64,000 bases of DNA, taken from assembly GCF_000204055.1 (NCBI RefSeq), contig NW_006768795.1:662105-726104 (forward strand). The letters run 5' to 3'. Positions 49,790 through 61,566 of the stretch are shown here, one piece after another. The notes beneath the pieces are model-generated. The model had not been told where the DNA came from and searched no databases. It worked only from the letters and a program-made list of their open reading frames with translations. The translations under genes were made by a program, and so were the position numbers. The first letter of the stretch is position 1, and each line of letters starts with the position of its first letter. The DNA is from Melampsora larici-populina 98AG31 (lineage: Eukaryota > Basidiomycota > Pucciniomycetes > Pucciniales > Melampsoraceae).

Positions 49790-50056
49790 AGGTCTCACAT
49801 GGAGCCCAAGTTTTGGCCCTCATTTTGCAGTCAAGAGAAACCAATAAAACCATTATTCACATAGATCTTGGTGCTCTACATCTTCCATAAAACCCATCCT
49901 CTAAAAATCAAAAATCACTGTTGTCCTTTGCAAATGAATCAAATTGATCAACATAATTTGCAGAGATATATCATGTCGAGAGTGTTATAGTACACTGATG
50001 AAAATCCTGTTTATCAAAAAGAAAGGTGAATAAAAAGGTAAAAGAAAATAAAGTAC
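49790..50056. other. intergenic spacer
   Basis: Between the hAT element and the G-patch gene 3' end. Nothing recognised. Confidence 0.4.
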
Positions 50057-51167
50057 TTAATGATCATCTTCATCTTCACCAGGGCATTCTTGATTTAATT
50101 CTTCCAGAGAATCGTATTGACAACCACACCATATACAATAACTAATTATCCAGTATTGGTGAAAGTAAAAAAAAGGCAAAACATTACCCATCATGTGACC
50201 ATTTTGTGATCAAGTTGAAAAAGATTGATGAAAGCACGTACAAATACTCTTGGCGTAGGTATCGTAATGTGTGTATTAAACGACTGGCAGAATCCAATGC
50301 AAGCCAGGAAGCCTTCTCTTCTCGATCAGATATATCTTCTTCTTCTTCTTCAGTTGAAACCACAGTTGTTTCAAACACATTAGGATCTTTCAATCCCTTC
50401 AACCTTTTCTCATCCGTATCCAATCCATTGACTTCATCTCGAATTTCATCAGAATAAGGATCAAGCCATAAAACGTTTTCTTCAATCCCATTACGTAAAT
50501 CTAATTCTTGACAAGTTCTACGAGCTTTAGATAGATTCGATTCGATTTTACGTATATCAAATTTAGATTTCGATTTTTCAAAAAACTCTTTTTGTGCTTT
50601 GATTTCATCTTCATTTAAATCTTGGTGAGGTTTCGAAAATTGATAACGTGCTTTCGTAGGTTTTTCGGTTCCTATTCCTCCACGACCATTACGTAGTTTG
50701 ATTTCGATTGGCGTGATTAATGGTTTGTGTGAAGAACTAGCTTGGTTGGGGAAGGCTTCATGTGATTGGATTTGAGAGTTTGTGGTTTTTTTCGAAAGAT
50801 TTGATTCGATTGGCTCGGTTGTAGGTTGTTTACCAAGAGCTTTACCAGGTTGGAATCCCATTTTTAACATCATTTGAACTGCTTTGGAATGAGTAGTAGT
50901 TGGAATCGATGGATCTTTTGAATCAGATTCTTTGATGGATTTGAATTGATTAGCAATCAAGTCATTTCTTAATCCTTCTTCTCTTGCTTCGATTTCTTGT
51001 TCAGCTCTTGATTTCTTATATGATTTGTTTAATGATTCGATTTGTTTTCTTTTACGTTTATCTGAATATGTTAAAGTTGAAGTTGATGAAGTATTATTGA
51101 TTGGAATTAAAAACTTATCTGACATGAAATCTTCTTCTTCCTCTTCTTCTTCTTTTTCTTGTTCCAT
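50057..51167 (-). CDS. GPATCH11: G-patch protein of the GPATCH11 type
   Basis: G-patch proteins bind and stimulate DEAH-box RNA helicases; GPATCH11 itself is poorly studied, so a nuclear RNA role is inferred. Exon 1 is 51167-50188 and exon 2 is 50141-50057, in phase, giving 354 residues. Features: acidic N-terminus, basic KRKRK, the short G-patch (SKAVQMMLKMGFQPGKALGK, near 94-113), Lys/Glu-rich helices (ARREGL-like EEGLRNDLI, KARYQF), and the family C-terminus RLIHTLRYLRQEYLY ... YCIWCGCQYD ... CPGEDEDDH. Between those last two blocks the predicted exon adds about 17 residues absent from the animal protein, so the intron-1 donor may be wrong. A non-consensus splice nearer residue YLY is possible. 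Confidence 0.88.
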
Positions 51168-52009
51168 TTTTAGTTTTTCTTTCGAAATCGTTTATTGTAC
51201 TAATCTTGACTTGGGTCGACATCAAATCTCTTGGAATTCATCGAGCTTAAACAGTGCTGAGGAAGTGTACCGTGATCGGGTAATGTACAAGCCCGCCCCG
51301 ACCATGTATTTAATGTCGGCTGCACATGCAGATTTTCTCCAACCTCTTTGCCTCCAGCTCTCTATGATCAACATCTCAACGCTTGATCGCCGTAACAAAA
51401 GTTTCTCTCGACGTGATCAAGAGTCCAATGATTCAGTCGGATGCCTCAGAATACAGACTGAGAAGACATGGGCAGTGCCAATGCGCAAAGTGCCGTCTGA
51501 GGCGGCGGCGCACTTGGACTCGGAATTGGCTCCACAGAGCTTCCGGCCAAGCTTGACTGCTTCCGGCTCTCGGGGGAGTTTCATGTTAGAGTTATGCATT
51601 GAAAGCTTGTGAGCTGTTTTGACGCATTCGGCGATTCACAGCCACCGTACTCATAAGTGATCAAAGTGAGCTGCTTGGAAAGATTTCCTAGGCGTACTGA
51701 GGTACTGAAGGCAAACGATTCAATCAGCGCATGCGAGCGAAAAAAAGGGATCAGCTTTTTGATACGTAAGAAATTAATGGATCACGTCGGTAAAGTGATG
51801 GGAAAGATGATAAAGATGCAATTCCAAATGGAGTGGATATGGAGGAAAACGGGCTGAAACAAGGGCCCAAGAGATCAGATGTGTCATGACCTATCCCTGG
51901 AAACAAATGACTCTGTCGTTTGCGTTTTTTTTCACATTGCAGTCAATGAATATTTTGTACAAGTAGGCTATCTATCTGCGCGTGATCAGGGTGGATCAGG
52001 GTTCTCTTT
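51168..52009. other. intergenic, G-patch gene upstream region
   Basis: No gene supported; open frames here are antisense to, or overhang, the G-patch gene. Confidence 0.5.
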
Positions 52010-52018
52010 TGGATTTGA

Positions 52019-52819
52019 TAAGCTTAACTAAGCCCCTCTAGCGCGTTCGCCGCGCCCTCGCAGAGGGGCTTATATCGGACTCGCGTTTCATGGCGGGAGA
52101 GCTCCAGAAATTAAGTGCCTTTATGTACTTTTCTGGAGCTCTCCTCAATTCCTCACCGTAGGATTTCTCAAGGTTCAGGTATGTTCTCCTTCATGAGGAG
52201 CTACACAACCTCGTACCACTTTCATCAACAACTGAGAGCTGTGACGCTTTCAGGAAACGTTGCGCAAATGGTTTCTTACGTCCTCCTGTAACAGCCTAAG
52301 CATGCCAGTACAGGCCTGTACTGGCCTTCACCGAGATTTGGATGTTTGGTCCTTTGCCGAAACTGCCGCCGAAATGGATAAAAGCTAAAACCCTTAAGAT
52401 ATTCATCAAAACCCTTGGATATCGAGGGACACTTATCCCGGTGGCGCGAGGTCCTTTATTGTTTTTACGAAGACGAAACCCTTGTGGTGTTTTGTCAAGA
52501 AATTGGTAGTTTCCGACGAAGCTGCCATTTCAGCCTCCTGGTCTGAAATAGCCAGCTACACATTGCAACAAACTGGAAATCCGTTTTGAATACCCTTACT
52601 TCCAACAAATCTTGCTGAAAGTGGTACGAGGTTGTGTAGCTTCTCATGAAGCTACACATATCTGAACCTTGAGAAATCCCACAATGAGTATTTGAGGAGA
52701 GCTCCAGAAAAGTACATAAAGGTACTTAATTTCTGGAGCTCTCCCGCCATGAAACGCGAGTCCCATTTAAGCCCCTCTCTCGACTACTCGCTCGTCCGAG
52801 AGGGGCTTAGTTAAGCTTA
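52019..52819. mobile_element. Mutator-like (MULE) MITE, 801 bases, 9-base target duplication
   Basis: Terminal inverted repeats of about 200 bases (52019-52222 and 52616-52819), starting TAAGCTTAACTAAGCCCCTC. A perfect 9-base duplication TGGATTTGA lies at 52010-52018 and 52820-52828; 9-base duplications with long inverted ends mark Mutator-like elements. Each arm contains smaller hairpins: AAGCCCCTCT/AGAGGGGCTT and GGAGAGCTCCAGAAA/TTTCTGGAGCTCTCC. The central 390 bases carry no transposase frame. Confidence 0.88.
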
Positions 52820-52828
52820 TGGATTTGA

Positions 52829-53126
52829 CCAGAGACAACGTTCTCTGAACTTGGAACAAAATGGATCGAGATGAGAGCACCGCTAGAAGAACTACGAAGT
52901 GCATCAAATCTGGATTGGTGAGTCTATGTATATGCTCCACCCTGCTCCACCTCTAATATATGGTGGAGATCTCCGATAGGACTACATAAAATCATCCCCC
53001 TGCGTAGCGGTTCCAGACTCCATCGCACCTCTCCGTTCCAACCCATCAATCACCTTTGTTCATCACGACCGAATCAAACCTTTTACAATACGATACCTTT
53101 CAGATTACAGCTTCAGACTCACACAA
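52829..53126 (+). promoter_or_regulatory. upstream region of secreted protein gene 1
   Basis: Contains GAGATCTCCGATAGGACTACATAAAATC, shown here in part as CTCCGATAGGACTACATAAA, about 140 bases before the ATG. The matching spot of the second copy has CTCCGAAAGGACCACACATA. The ATAAA element is TATA-like, and conservation between copies supports a promoter role. Confidence 0.5.
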
Positions 53127-53865
53127 ATGGCATCCAAGCTCTTACAAGTCTTTGTCTTTGCTATCATGATTAGCACGGGTCTGTGTACCATCTCAAGGCA
53201 GACTTGCAATGGTGGATATACGACTGGGACTAATTCTGATCACAGTTGAGTGATTATTCAGAGCGCGCATCGTTCCCTGATTGCTGAATGTGACAGCTTT
53301 TGAACTTATCGAGATGTTGATTGCCCGTCTGTTGTGTGTCATATCTAGTTTGTCAAGTCTTGCGAGGCGGCAACTACAAATGCCCTATGAGCTCATGTAG
53401 TCTCGGTGGTGAAAGTAAGGCAGAGAAGGGAACCTCCGTCACGCTACCAAAGACAGACCTGATGATTTCCTGTTTTTTGATACATAGTGAAGGGCTGTAC
53501 GGCGGATCCCGGCCAGCATGCCCCTGCTCTTTCTGCTAGCCAGGTATTAAAATGTCAAGAATTCTACAGCACGACGGCCGATGGCCAGATACGTACGTTC
53601 AAGCACACAGCATCTTCGCTTGTCAACCCGCCTATCCTAGACCTGCTCATAAGTCTTGAGACTGAGAATGGCATCTTCCCTTAATGGTTGTGCAGATTGT
53701 CGATCCCAATACCCGTACCACTATATCGTGAAGTGTAAAACGTGGCAACCTGTCGGTAAGCTAGCGCAAACATTCAGTAAACCTCAGTCCACCCTAATCT
53801 CATCTAGCTAATTTAATCTTTGTCTGACCAATCATGTAGTCTGCAACAACTGCGAACAAGTGTAG
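53127..53865 (+). CDS. small secreted cysteine-rich protein, copy 1 (candidate effector)
   Basis: Five exons, 53127-53244, 53349-53414, 53488-53592, 53696-53755 and 53840-53865, all introns in phase 1, give 124 residues. Residues 1-20 (MASKLLQVFVFAIMISTGLC) form a signal peptide. The mature part has ten cysteines, several in C-x2/x4-C spacing (CPMSSC, VCNNC), and the motifs EFYSTTADGQI and CRSQYPYHYIVKC. Small size, a signal peptide and many cysteines are usual for secreted rust effectors or apoplastic proteins; the role is inferred. A paralogue with identical exon structure lies at 61567-62330. The alternative is an ordinary extracellular protein such as a cell-wall or spore protein. Confidence 0.82.
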
Positions 53866-54639
53866 CGAGGCTTGACGAGTTCATTGAAATAATTGATTTG
53901 CTCATCCCAACAATCTCCAAAAGAAAGATTCCATCAGTCATTCAATTTGATATCAAACCTGATTCAGCGACCCAAAGTAGCACAATAAAATCTTTAAATC
54001 CTGGGTACGGCAACCATATCTCTCTCAATGCCACCTGAGAATGTCTGCTTATCATTATGATCGTACATGCAATGCCCTGTGTACCTGCTTGCAATACCAT
54101 TTTCAATAAAGGAATGCATTGTATACTGCCACAATTGATGCTTCATTGCTTGTTGTCAGCAGACGGTAAGAGCCATCTTATAATTATGATAACCAACAAT
54201 GAGTGTTTGTTTGGAGATATCTTCATGTGCCACAGATACAAAATCCATTCCCTACAGTCAAACCCCCGCTAATGCATAATTTGGGGAGACAATTTTTGGT
54301 ATTTATACAAATATGCATACACCACTTTGTATGCATCTAGGCCCAAATGTATATTCCAATGCATTATGATGGGTTTTTGTTGAAATTGTATAAAGTTATG
54401 CAATAGCATGTTTGTATATTTTTGTGCGGGTACAGAAGACAACATATTTTTTATAAGTAGAAAGACAATACTACTAGGCCCATTCCTCAGTTAGCTCAGC
54501 TGAAGGATTATGAGAATCACAAGATTTTTAAAGCTTCTCGGGACTTTGTATGTCCCTTGACTGTGTAAGAGAATATCCCGGTCTTCTACTAGTGGCGGAG
54601 CCCTGCCCCAATACCCCCCTTTTTCTTGGTCCTCTTGAA
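53866..54639. other. 3' region of copy 1, conserved with copy 2
   Basis: For about 170 bases after the stop the sequence resembles that after copy 2 (GATTTGCTCATCC, then TCAATTTGAT...CCTGATT). In both, an open frame of similar reading follows the stop, but it lacks a start or splice link. It may be a 3' untranslated region or a lost extra exon. Confidence 0.45.
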
Positions 54640-55720
54640 CCAAGGGTTTGCAAGCAATGCCCAGGGCACAGGTGACTTGCAGGAAAAGAGTGAAATTTGG
54701 CACAGAAGGTCATGATTTTTAGTAGAGGAAATCTTGGATTTCCAGCTCAACAAATTCCTGATTACCTATATTTTCAAAAGGTGGTCAGGGAGAATTGCCT
54801 GCTTTCTAGGAAGAAATCCCTCTGTTCAGAAATGTTGAAAAAAACAGGCAGAAGTTTCCCTTACAATGAAAGCATTGTGCTCATAAAATTTAACCATTGA
54901 GTACAGTTGAATTGAAATTCAGGTTGACATACAGGCCACAGCCAGCTCTCAAAATGTTTCCCTCTCAAGGAAAACTTCTCCCACAATTTTGTTTTGAAAT
55001 TTGTGAAGTGCAAGATATTTTGGGAAGAAGGATGCACATCTCCCTGACCTATTTTTAAACAAATAGGTAATTGAGAATTTGATGAGCTGGAAATCTATGA
55101 TTGCCTCTACTAAAACTGATTACCTTCCATGTCAAATTTCACTCTTTTGCTACAAGTACCTGTGCCTTGTGCATTGCTTGCTATGTTAAACCTCTGCACA
55201 AGGGACTTGGTTAAGTTAAGGTTTATAATCTGCCTTGAATGGAGACACTCCCATTGAATTGTGGTCTTTGATGTTGTAGGAAAACTCAGTAGTTGGCAAT
55301 GATGCTTCCCACTTGTCCTGTTGGTAATTCAGTATTTGTCTATTGCTTTGTTTAAGATTTCTGACGGACCTTCCAACCATGGGTGATAAGCTGTGGATGG
55401 GTGTAACTATATACCCAGCCTCTTATCTAAATCCTTGGTGATTTGAGAAATAAAAATACTTCCTGGCTCTGATGTGATTGTCTTCAGAGCACCATGCAAC
55501 CACCACACAAATTTCACAATCAAGTCTAATTTGTTCACAGTGCATTTCTTACCATCCTCACTACACTAGCTTAAGTTAACCTGAATACTACTCCCTGACC
55601 TTCATTGGTTTTGACCAATCCACAATTTACTCCAACATAATGTGGTGACATATCTTTGAAGAAATTGGATTTTCTTTAGTGAGCATATCTTCACATAGCT
55701 GTTTGTCCTCAGGTGTAGAA
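54640..55720 (-). mobile_element. decayed Ty3/gypsy-type retroelement fragment
   Basis: On the minus strand, from about 55560 down to 55220, degenerate integrase-like sequence reads KKCTVNKLDLIVKFVWWLHG, then ITKDLDKRLGI, a stop, LHPSTAYHPWLEGPSEILNK, and NSMGVSPFKADYKP. This matches the gypsy integrase core ending (STAYHPQTDGQ...and the TGVSPF motif). Stops interrupt it. A second copy of the following segment lies in the opposite orientation at about 54670-54880 (shared KRVKF, then TTTCCAGCTCA), so two relics sit back to back. No LTRs recognised. Confidence 0.55.
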
Positions 55721-58362
55721 GGTCAAATCATTAAAATAATGTCTTCATTGTTTAGCAGAAGTTCTGGCGAGTCAATAGTGTCTTCATAATTGAGACAAGC
55801 TTTGAGTGTTTATTTCAGTTTCAGATAAACCCAGGACATCAACCTCAAACCAGTGTTTGGATTTTTTTCCTCTTCATCTTAAAAAAAGTACTTTGGAGTG
55901 GATATTTCTAGGGCCCAGCCCAATGTTTCCAGGTTTTATAACTAGCCAAAAGTGACCTTGCTGTGCTGGTTTGGCTCCATATTGAGCTGTTGTGACAGGG
56001 CATCAGGTGCAGTTGTGTGTTGCCCAGGGCAGAATTTTATTCAGAAATCAAAACACACAAAAGTCTCAGCCCATCAAGCTTGGCATCAAGTCAACAGTTT
56101 TTTGGTCATGAAAGTCTGTTACTTACATCACACCATATCACAGGATTATTGGAGCATTGCTGAACCCCATACACAGTCTGCAATTCCGGGTCCATCCGCT
56201 TTACCAATCGAGTTTTTTTATTTTGCTTGAATTTCAGTCCCTGTATGTGACAAATCAGCACAACCTGTACGACATTGCACATTCTTTATTTCATAGCCCC
56301 AACACCCTTTGACATCATCAAAGCCAAGAGACCTTCACAAATAATATTGATTATAACTAAAAAATTGAAGTACAAATATATTAAAATTCATCACCTTTGA
56401 GTTTGATTTCAAAGACCAAAATCAAAGCTTATTATTTCAGCCCCAACCTCTGACAAATTACAATAGACAAGAGAACACTAGAAATAATAATTACTATAAT
56501 GACAATAATAAAAGATAAAATATACACCCTTGAGTCTAGTCTCAAAGACCACAAAAATAGTCCAATAGTTGAAAAGACAATAAAAATTTCTTTGGATAAT
56601 TCACTGCACTGAAAACAAACAGTGACTATTACCTTTTTACCGTCATCCAGTTCTCTATGTAATGAAATTCCTTTGAGAAGGAATGTTTCTTGTTCAAAAC
56701 ATTCAAATCCCTCTCATCAATACCCAGCTAAGAAATTGGAATATTGGAAGGGAGATTCCTGTTGTAAACGTGTGGATCACTAACCCAAAGGGGATAGAAT
56801 CCAATAGATATAGAAACAGGTGTACATCACAAAACAAACCCCCAAGTTACCACTAATTTCAAAGGGACCACAGACCCCATATCCTACAAGGACAAACCTC
56901 AGTATGCATATGTAAGGTACAGATACTACTGCCTGGAACTGCAAGCTGACCGTCCAACAGAGATTGATATAAAAGGTGCTCCATCTCAGAACCAGAGAGA
57001 AAGGACACTTGTTTCCAAGACCACTTTTCTTTTACAGACCATTCTCTTACTCAAATCCCACCTACTTATTGTGTAAAACCCAACATAGTTCCAATTTCCA
57101 TAGAATTATTTATGTGTGAAAAAAGAGTACCTAAAGGATAAGAAAGTCTTGAAGTTGTGTCTCAACCCCTGAATATTGTTCTTAAATCTCTATTAGTCCC
57201 ATTGTAGATTAACTCTTACCTTCCAGCTAGTGATTTTTCTAGAAACCTTCAAAATCTCTGGCTCTTTGTGAGAACTACTTCTCACTTACTACTGCTGATC
57301 TTGGGATAGTATTTATCTTGGTCAAAAGCATTGTTCTTGCAACTCACAGTTGTCAAAATCTCTGCAGTTTTTGGACTCAGGAATCTCTCTGATATCTGTA
57401 TCAAGAGGCATCACTTTGGTTTAGGACTGATGAATCCAACCCTGTGTTACCACATTAGGGCATTTTTAGTAAATTTACTTGATTTCCCTTTTATAGATGC
57501 TATCAACTTATCCTCTAACCAAGAAATTGTCATCCAAAACACATACCAAATCAAGAACTAAATTTTTCTAATGAAGTATCATCTTTGAACTCATCACTCA
57601 TCAAATTTGACATCCTAACTAAGACTAATAATCTTGGAAAAATCTTCTGAGTGGTGATCTACAGCATAAATATGTGATCAACACTAGGTTTGATAATAAT
57701 CTCAAAAAAATTCTTGAGGATTTAAATGGGATTGAACTTCCAAATAAATGAAGTTCTACCTACTTTGCAGTGTCATGATTTCTTCTTTGCTTCATTGGTT
57801 TTGTTGTGAACTTGATCCATCTTTTTCCACTTCTAAATATTTATTTAGTGGGTTTTTGGACCTCTTTATATCTAATTGTAAAATACATTTCTTTTCTTTT
57901 TCTATATGAAAATTGCTTTATGTATTGTTTTGAGAATTTGTTTTCAAGTGTGTGTATCACTTTTGTTTTTCATTTGAAAAGTCATCACTGAAGTGAGACT
58001 TGATCAAAATACACATTTTGGTTATATTTTTATCAGTTTAATTTCATTGGAATTTATATAACAAGAGTTATAAATGAATATCTTTGAAATTCCCACAAAT
58101 TTCTTTCACCTATCCATGAATTTATCAAAAGACACTCAGTGCAAGGAACTGGGGGTGAGGTCTTGTCACAATAATGAGAATGCAAATGAGAATATTGGGA
58201 GAGGCGTAAAGCCACATTCATTGTTATTCTTTAGGTATCACAAACAAAAGAATAAAAGTGCACAAGAAGTAGGCCACATACAGAAACAACAGAAAACAGA
58301 CTCAGGGCAACCCTGCATACATAAGGGAGCACAAACAACAATATGAACAAAATATTGTGACT
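55721..58362. other. AT-rich gene-free region
   Basis: 2.6 kb with short, stop-rich frames. Parts may belong to the same decayed retroelement, but nothing can be named. Confidence 0.45.
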
Positions 58363-59717
58363 CTAAATCAAACCAAGGAGACCACCATCAAGAAGACTGC
58401 CCACGGCGACACCAAGATTTGCAACAAGGAGACCGACACCTTGCAAGAGCGCACCAAGGCCTTGGAAAAGAGGTTCAAGGATTACAAGGAGGACATGGAG
58501 TAATGTATCAAGGAGACTGAGTGGTTGGAAGCAGGCGTTGTGACCTCCAGGTACTGGAACTACTTGTGGGCCTACGCTGGGTACGCCGCCAGGGAAACCA
58601 CCTGGACCTCCGGGGAAACCACCTGGAACACTGGGGAATACATCTGGACCTCCGGGGATCACACCTGGACCTCCGGGGAATGCACCTGGAACTCCGGGGA
58701 ATGCACCTGGAACTCCGTGGATCCAGCTATCAACTGGGAAGCCAAGGGGTGACCAGAGCTGTGGATTGAAATTACAGGCTGAGAAGAATTGCTGAATTTC
58801 AACATGCATGCTGATTGCCACACCAATGATTGATTGCACCAAAACCGATAGAACGGCAAAGGAGGCTGATGTTGGAAAAATGGTAATTTAGAATCCGACG
58901 TGAGCTCATGTGGTTCAAGGAGGAAAGCAGGACGGGTACTTACATTGGAAGGCACCAATATTACCAGTACATTGAGTGGTGATAATTGTGATCATACTTT
59001 GGATTTGGATGATCATTGGGGCAAAAGTGGAGATGAACTAGAAATAAGATGGGTTAGCCAACAGCTGCACTCCCAAAGCGAAATGAAGGGAAAACTTACC
59101 ACTTGAGGATTTCCCTGGAAGGAGCATCCGCCTTGTAAAGTGGAGAACAGAGTTGAAAGACTGGTTACCATGATTTGGAACTGAAGTAAGATGGTTTGCG
59201 GGTCTATGCCACCGTTCCAGATGTTGACGGTGTTGGATGTGATTACAGTGTAGCTTTGAACAGTTGAAAAGAAGGTGTTCATTGGTGGTAGACCTTGGCC
59301 GCCGTGGAAGACAACCGGGGCATTCCAGCATGAAGTTGGCGGAGGTGGAGGAAGACCACCACAACCACCGAAACACTTCATCTGGAGATCGTCTCTATGG
59401 AAGTATAAGTGATAGTCAGTGACATAGCTCTACTGAGCCAGAAAGATTCAAACTGACTTATGGCCTGCCTGTTCTTCACCGCGAACGCTCAATCGAGCAA
59501 CTGTGTCGGTTCTCGCCCTAAAGATAGACAAAGTCAGCATCAACTCATGAAACGGAATCCAAATGCATGACTTACAAATGACGCGAACTGGCAGCAGCGG
59601 ATGCTAAGAAAGGTTCAAATAGGATAAGACATCAGTTTAGTCTGAAAGAGAATGTAGACGATAAAAGAGGGGCGCACCAGCAAGCACAAAGCCAAGATAA
59701 GCGAAGGAAATATGCAT
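58363..59717 (-). CDS. secreted protein with Pro/Gly-rich repeats
   Basis: Six exons, 59717-59678, 59603-59576, 59517-59458, 59394-59100, 59037-58944 and 58865-58363, join in phase to 339 residues. The N-terminus MHISFAYLGFVLAASAA is a signal peptide. Next come a Cys/Gly segment (KCFGGCGGLPPPPPTSC), a hydrophobic helical region (FISTFAPMIIQIQSMITIIT, SSFAVLSVLVQSIIGVAI), a stretch of about twelve PG(G/V)-(A/V/G)FPG units, and a Leu/Gly-rich C-terminus without charge. The composition suggests a surface, cell-wall or matrix protein. No family name is recognised. It lies between the two secreted cysteine-rich genes on the opposite strand. Confidence 0.8.
58605..58725. repeat. minisatellite coding for PG-repeats
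   Basis: About 24-30-base units (ACCTGGACCTCCGGGGAA type) inside exon 6 of the secreted protein gene. Likely length-variable. Confidence 0.75.
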
Positions 59718-61566
59718 CTTTGTTGGTTCAGGATTAATGAGTGAGGGATGAAGGGATCGGAAAAATTACTACGATCAAAAGAAATAATATTAGGTCTATA
59801 GCGTGAGGAGCTATTGAGAAAAGAAAGGTAGGTATTTACCAGATGCGATTGGAAACCAAAAGGATAGGCAAAAGGCTAGTGGTGAAGAGCGGATGAGGGA
59901 TGAAACAGGCTGCTTCTGCTGACCCTTTTATACTCGAGTTGCTTCTGCTAGATCTCATCATCACGCTTGACACAGAAGTTCTCATCATGAACTGCTGTTG
60001 GATTTGATATAAAGCACCAAAAAGAACATCAAGAATTATGGCAGCTGCTCGTTTTTGAATCTTTTCAAATGGATTTGAAAAAGAAAGGACACCATAGTCT
60101 ACAATAACAAATTATCTCATTCGAGTTCAGGAATAGGTTCACGGAACGTTGACTAGATGGCACTCAGTTTTGGGGCGTGCCTCATAGACAGCTTGGTGTA
60201 CGCGAAGCAGTGGCGCGAACAGAGGTGGCATTGCGGTGTGGGAACTAAAAAGACGAGAACCGAGCGAAAAACAAATCAGCTCCCATGGGGAGGACACAGG
60301 CCAACACACAAAAACCACCTCCTAACAAACAAAAGAGACATAGAACAGAAAAGCAGAGAAGAAAAAATATCGTATGAGGAGAAAACCGAGTAAAGGTCTG
60401 AAACTTATAAGAAATAAAAAAACCTTCAGAGTTTAAATGGAACATCCAAAAAGTCAAAGATTTGACTGAAATAAAATCCCTTTCCGTGAATTTTTGGATC
60501 AAAAAAAGTACACTTGCCTTCACCTCCCAATCGAAATGAAGTATTACATCATTTGAACCTATCATATCTTTTCTGAGTCTATCTTCCCTCAACAATGTAC
60601 TCAAGTATGTCAGAAAATTTACACCGTGCCTGCCACCTTGGAATTATTGTAATAATTCGACATTTCCTGAATCTTACTGTGTGAGAAGCCATGTTGCATT
60701 TGCAACATGGTATCGAAATCATAAGTTGATCTAGTAAACTTTTTCTCCCTTTTCCACAAATTTTATCTACCATTTCACATCCGTGTTTTTAATTATTGAT
60801 TTGCATGATATCTCAGATCAAGCCAGTTGTGATATGCAAAACGCAAGGCTTTGCTTCTTAAACAGCTTGGGTTTGATTTAAGCCACACTTGGACTGGGAA
60901 TCAGGTTTGATGGATCTCAGAACTATTGTAGAGCCTTACTTTCTGTATTACTCTAACATTGCACACATTCAATGCTGGGCTCGGATTGAATCCTTCAAAC
61001 TACCATTGACTCTACCCTTCAATGCTCAACATCACTAATCCTGATGACTGTTTCAAGAGTCTCTCCCAATGTGATCAAGAGTTCAATTCAGGGTACTCCG
61101 ACATTCAAAACAAAAAATCTTGAGGTTAATGAACTCGTGTCGACTTCTGTGCGATGTTGAACCACACTTTCAAAAAAATATTCAACACTTCAAGAATTGC
61201 GCCTTGTCCGTTCATTATTGTCTTCCTAAAAACTTGGCTACGCTTGCGCCGCTGACCCTTGCGCCTACGCGTGGCAAAGCGTAAAGTGAGGGGAAGAAGG
61301 GTAAAGACCCTGTTGTAACGAGACTCAGAGTACCGTAGGGAAGACTCCGAAAAGGGATCGAAAAGGGATTAGTAACTCTCCATTTGCTCTCTAGTAGAAG
61401 ATCTCCGAAAGGACCACACATATAAATCCTATTCCTTACCCTCGTATTATCTGCCCTGTGACGCCTTCCATTTCCAACTCATCTTTCACCTTTGTTCATA
61501 ACAATCCAATCAAACTTTTTATCACACGTACAATCTCCTCCAGATCACAACCTCAGCCTTACCAAA
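59718..61566. other. intergenic, upstream of both flanking secreted genes
   Basis: Divergent spacer between the PG-repeat gene and copy 2. The last 170 bases (from about 61390) resemble the copy 1 promoter, including CTCCGAAAGGACCACACATA followed by TAAATCC. No other gene seen. Confidence 0.5.

Noticed and set aside
51025..51612. 195-codon plus-strand frame
   Set aside because: Its first part is antisense to the acidic start of the G-patch gene; the rest has no motif or codon signal.
58521..58769. Plus-strand frames over the PG-repeat exon
   Set aside because: Antisense shadows of the minisatellite in the secreted protein gene.
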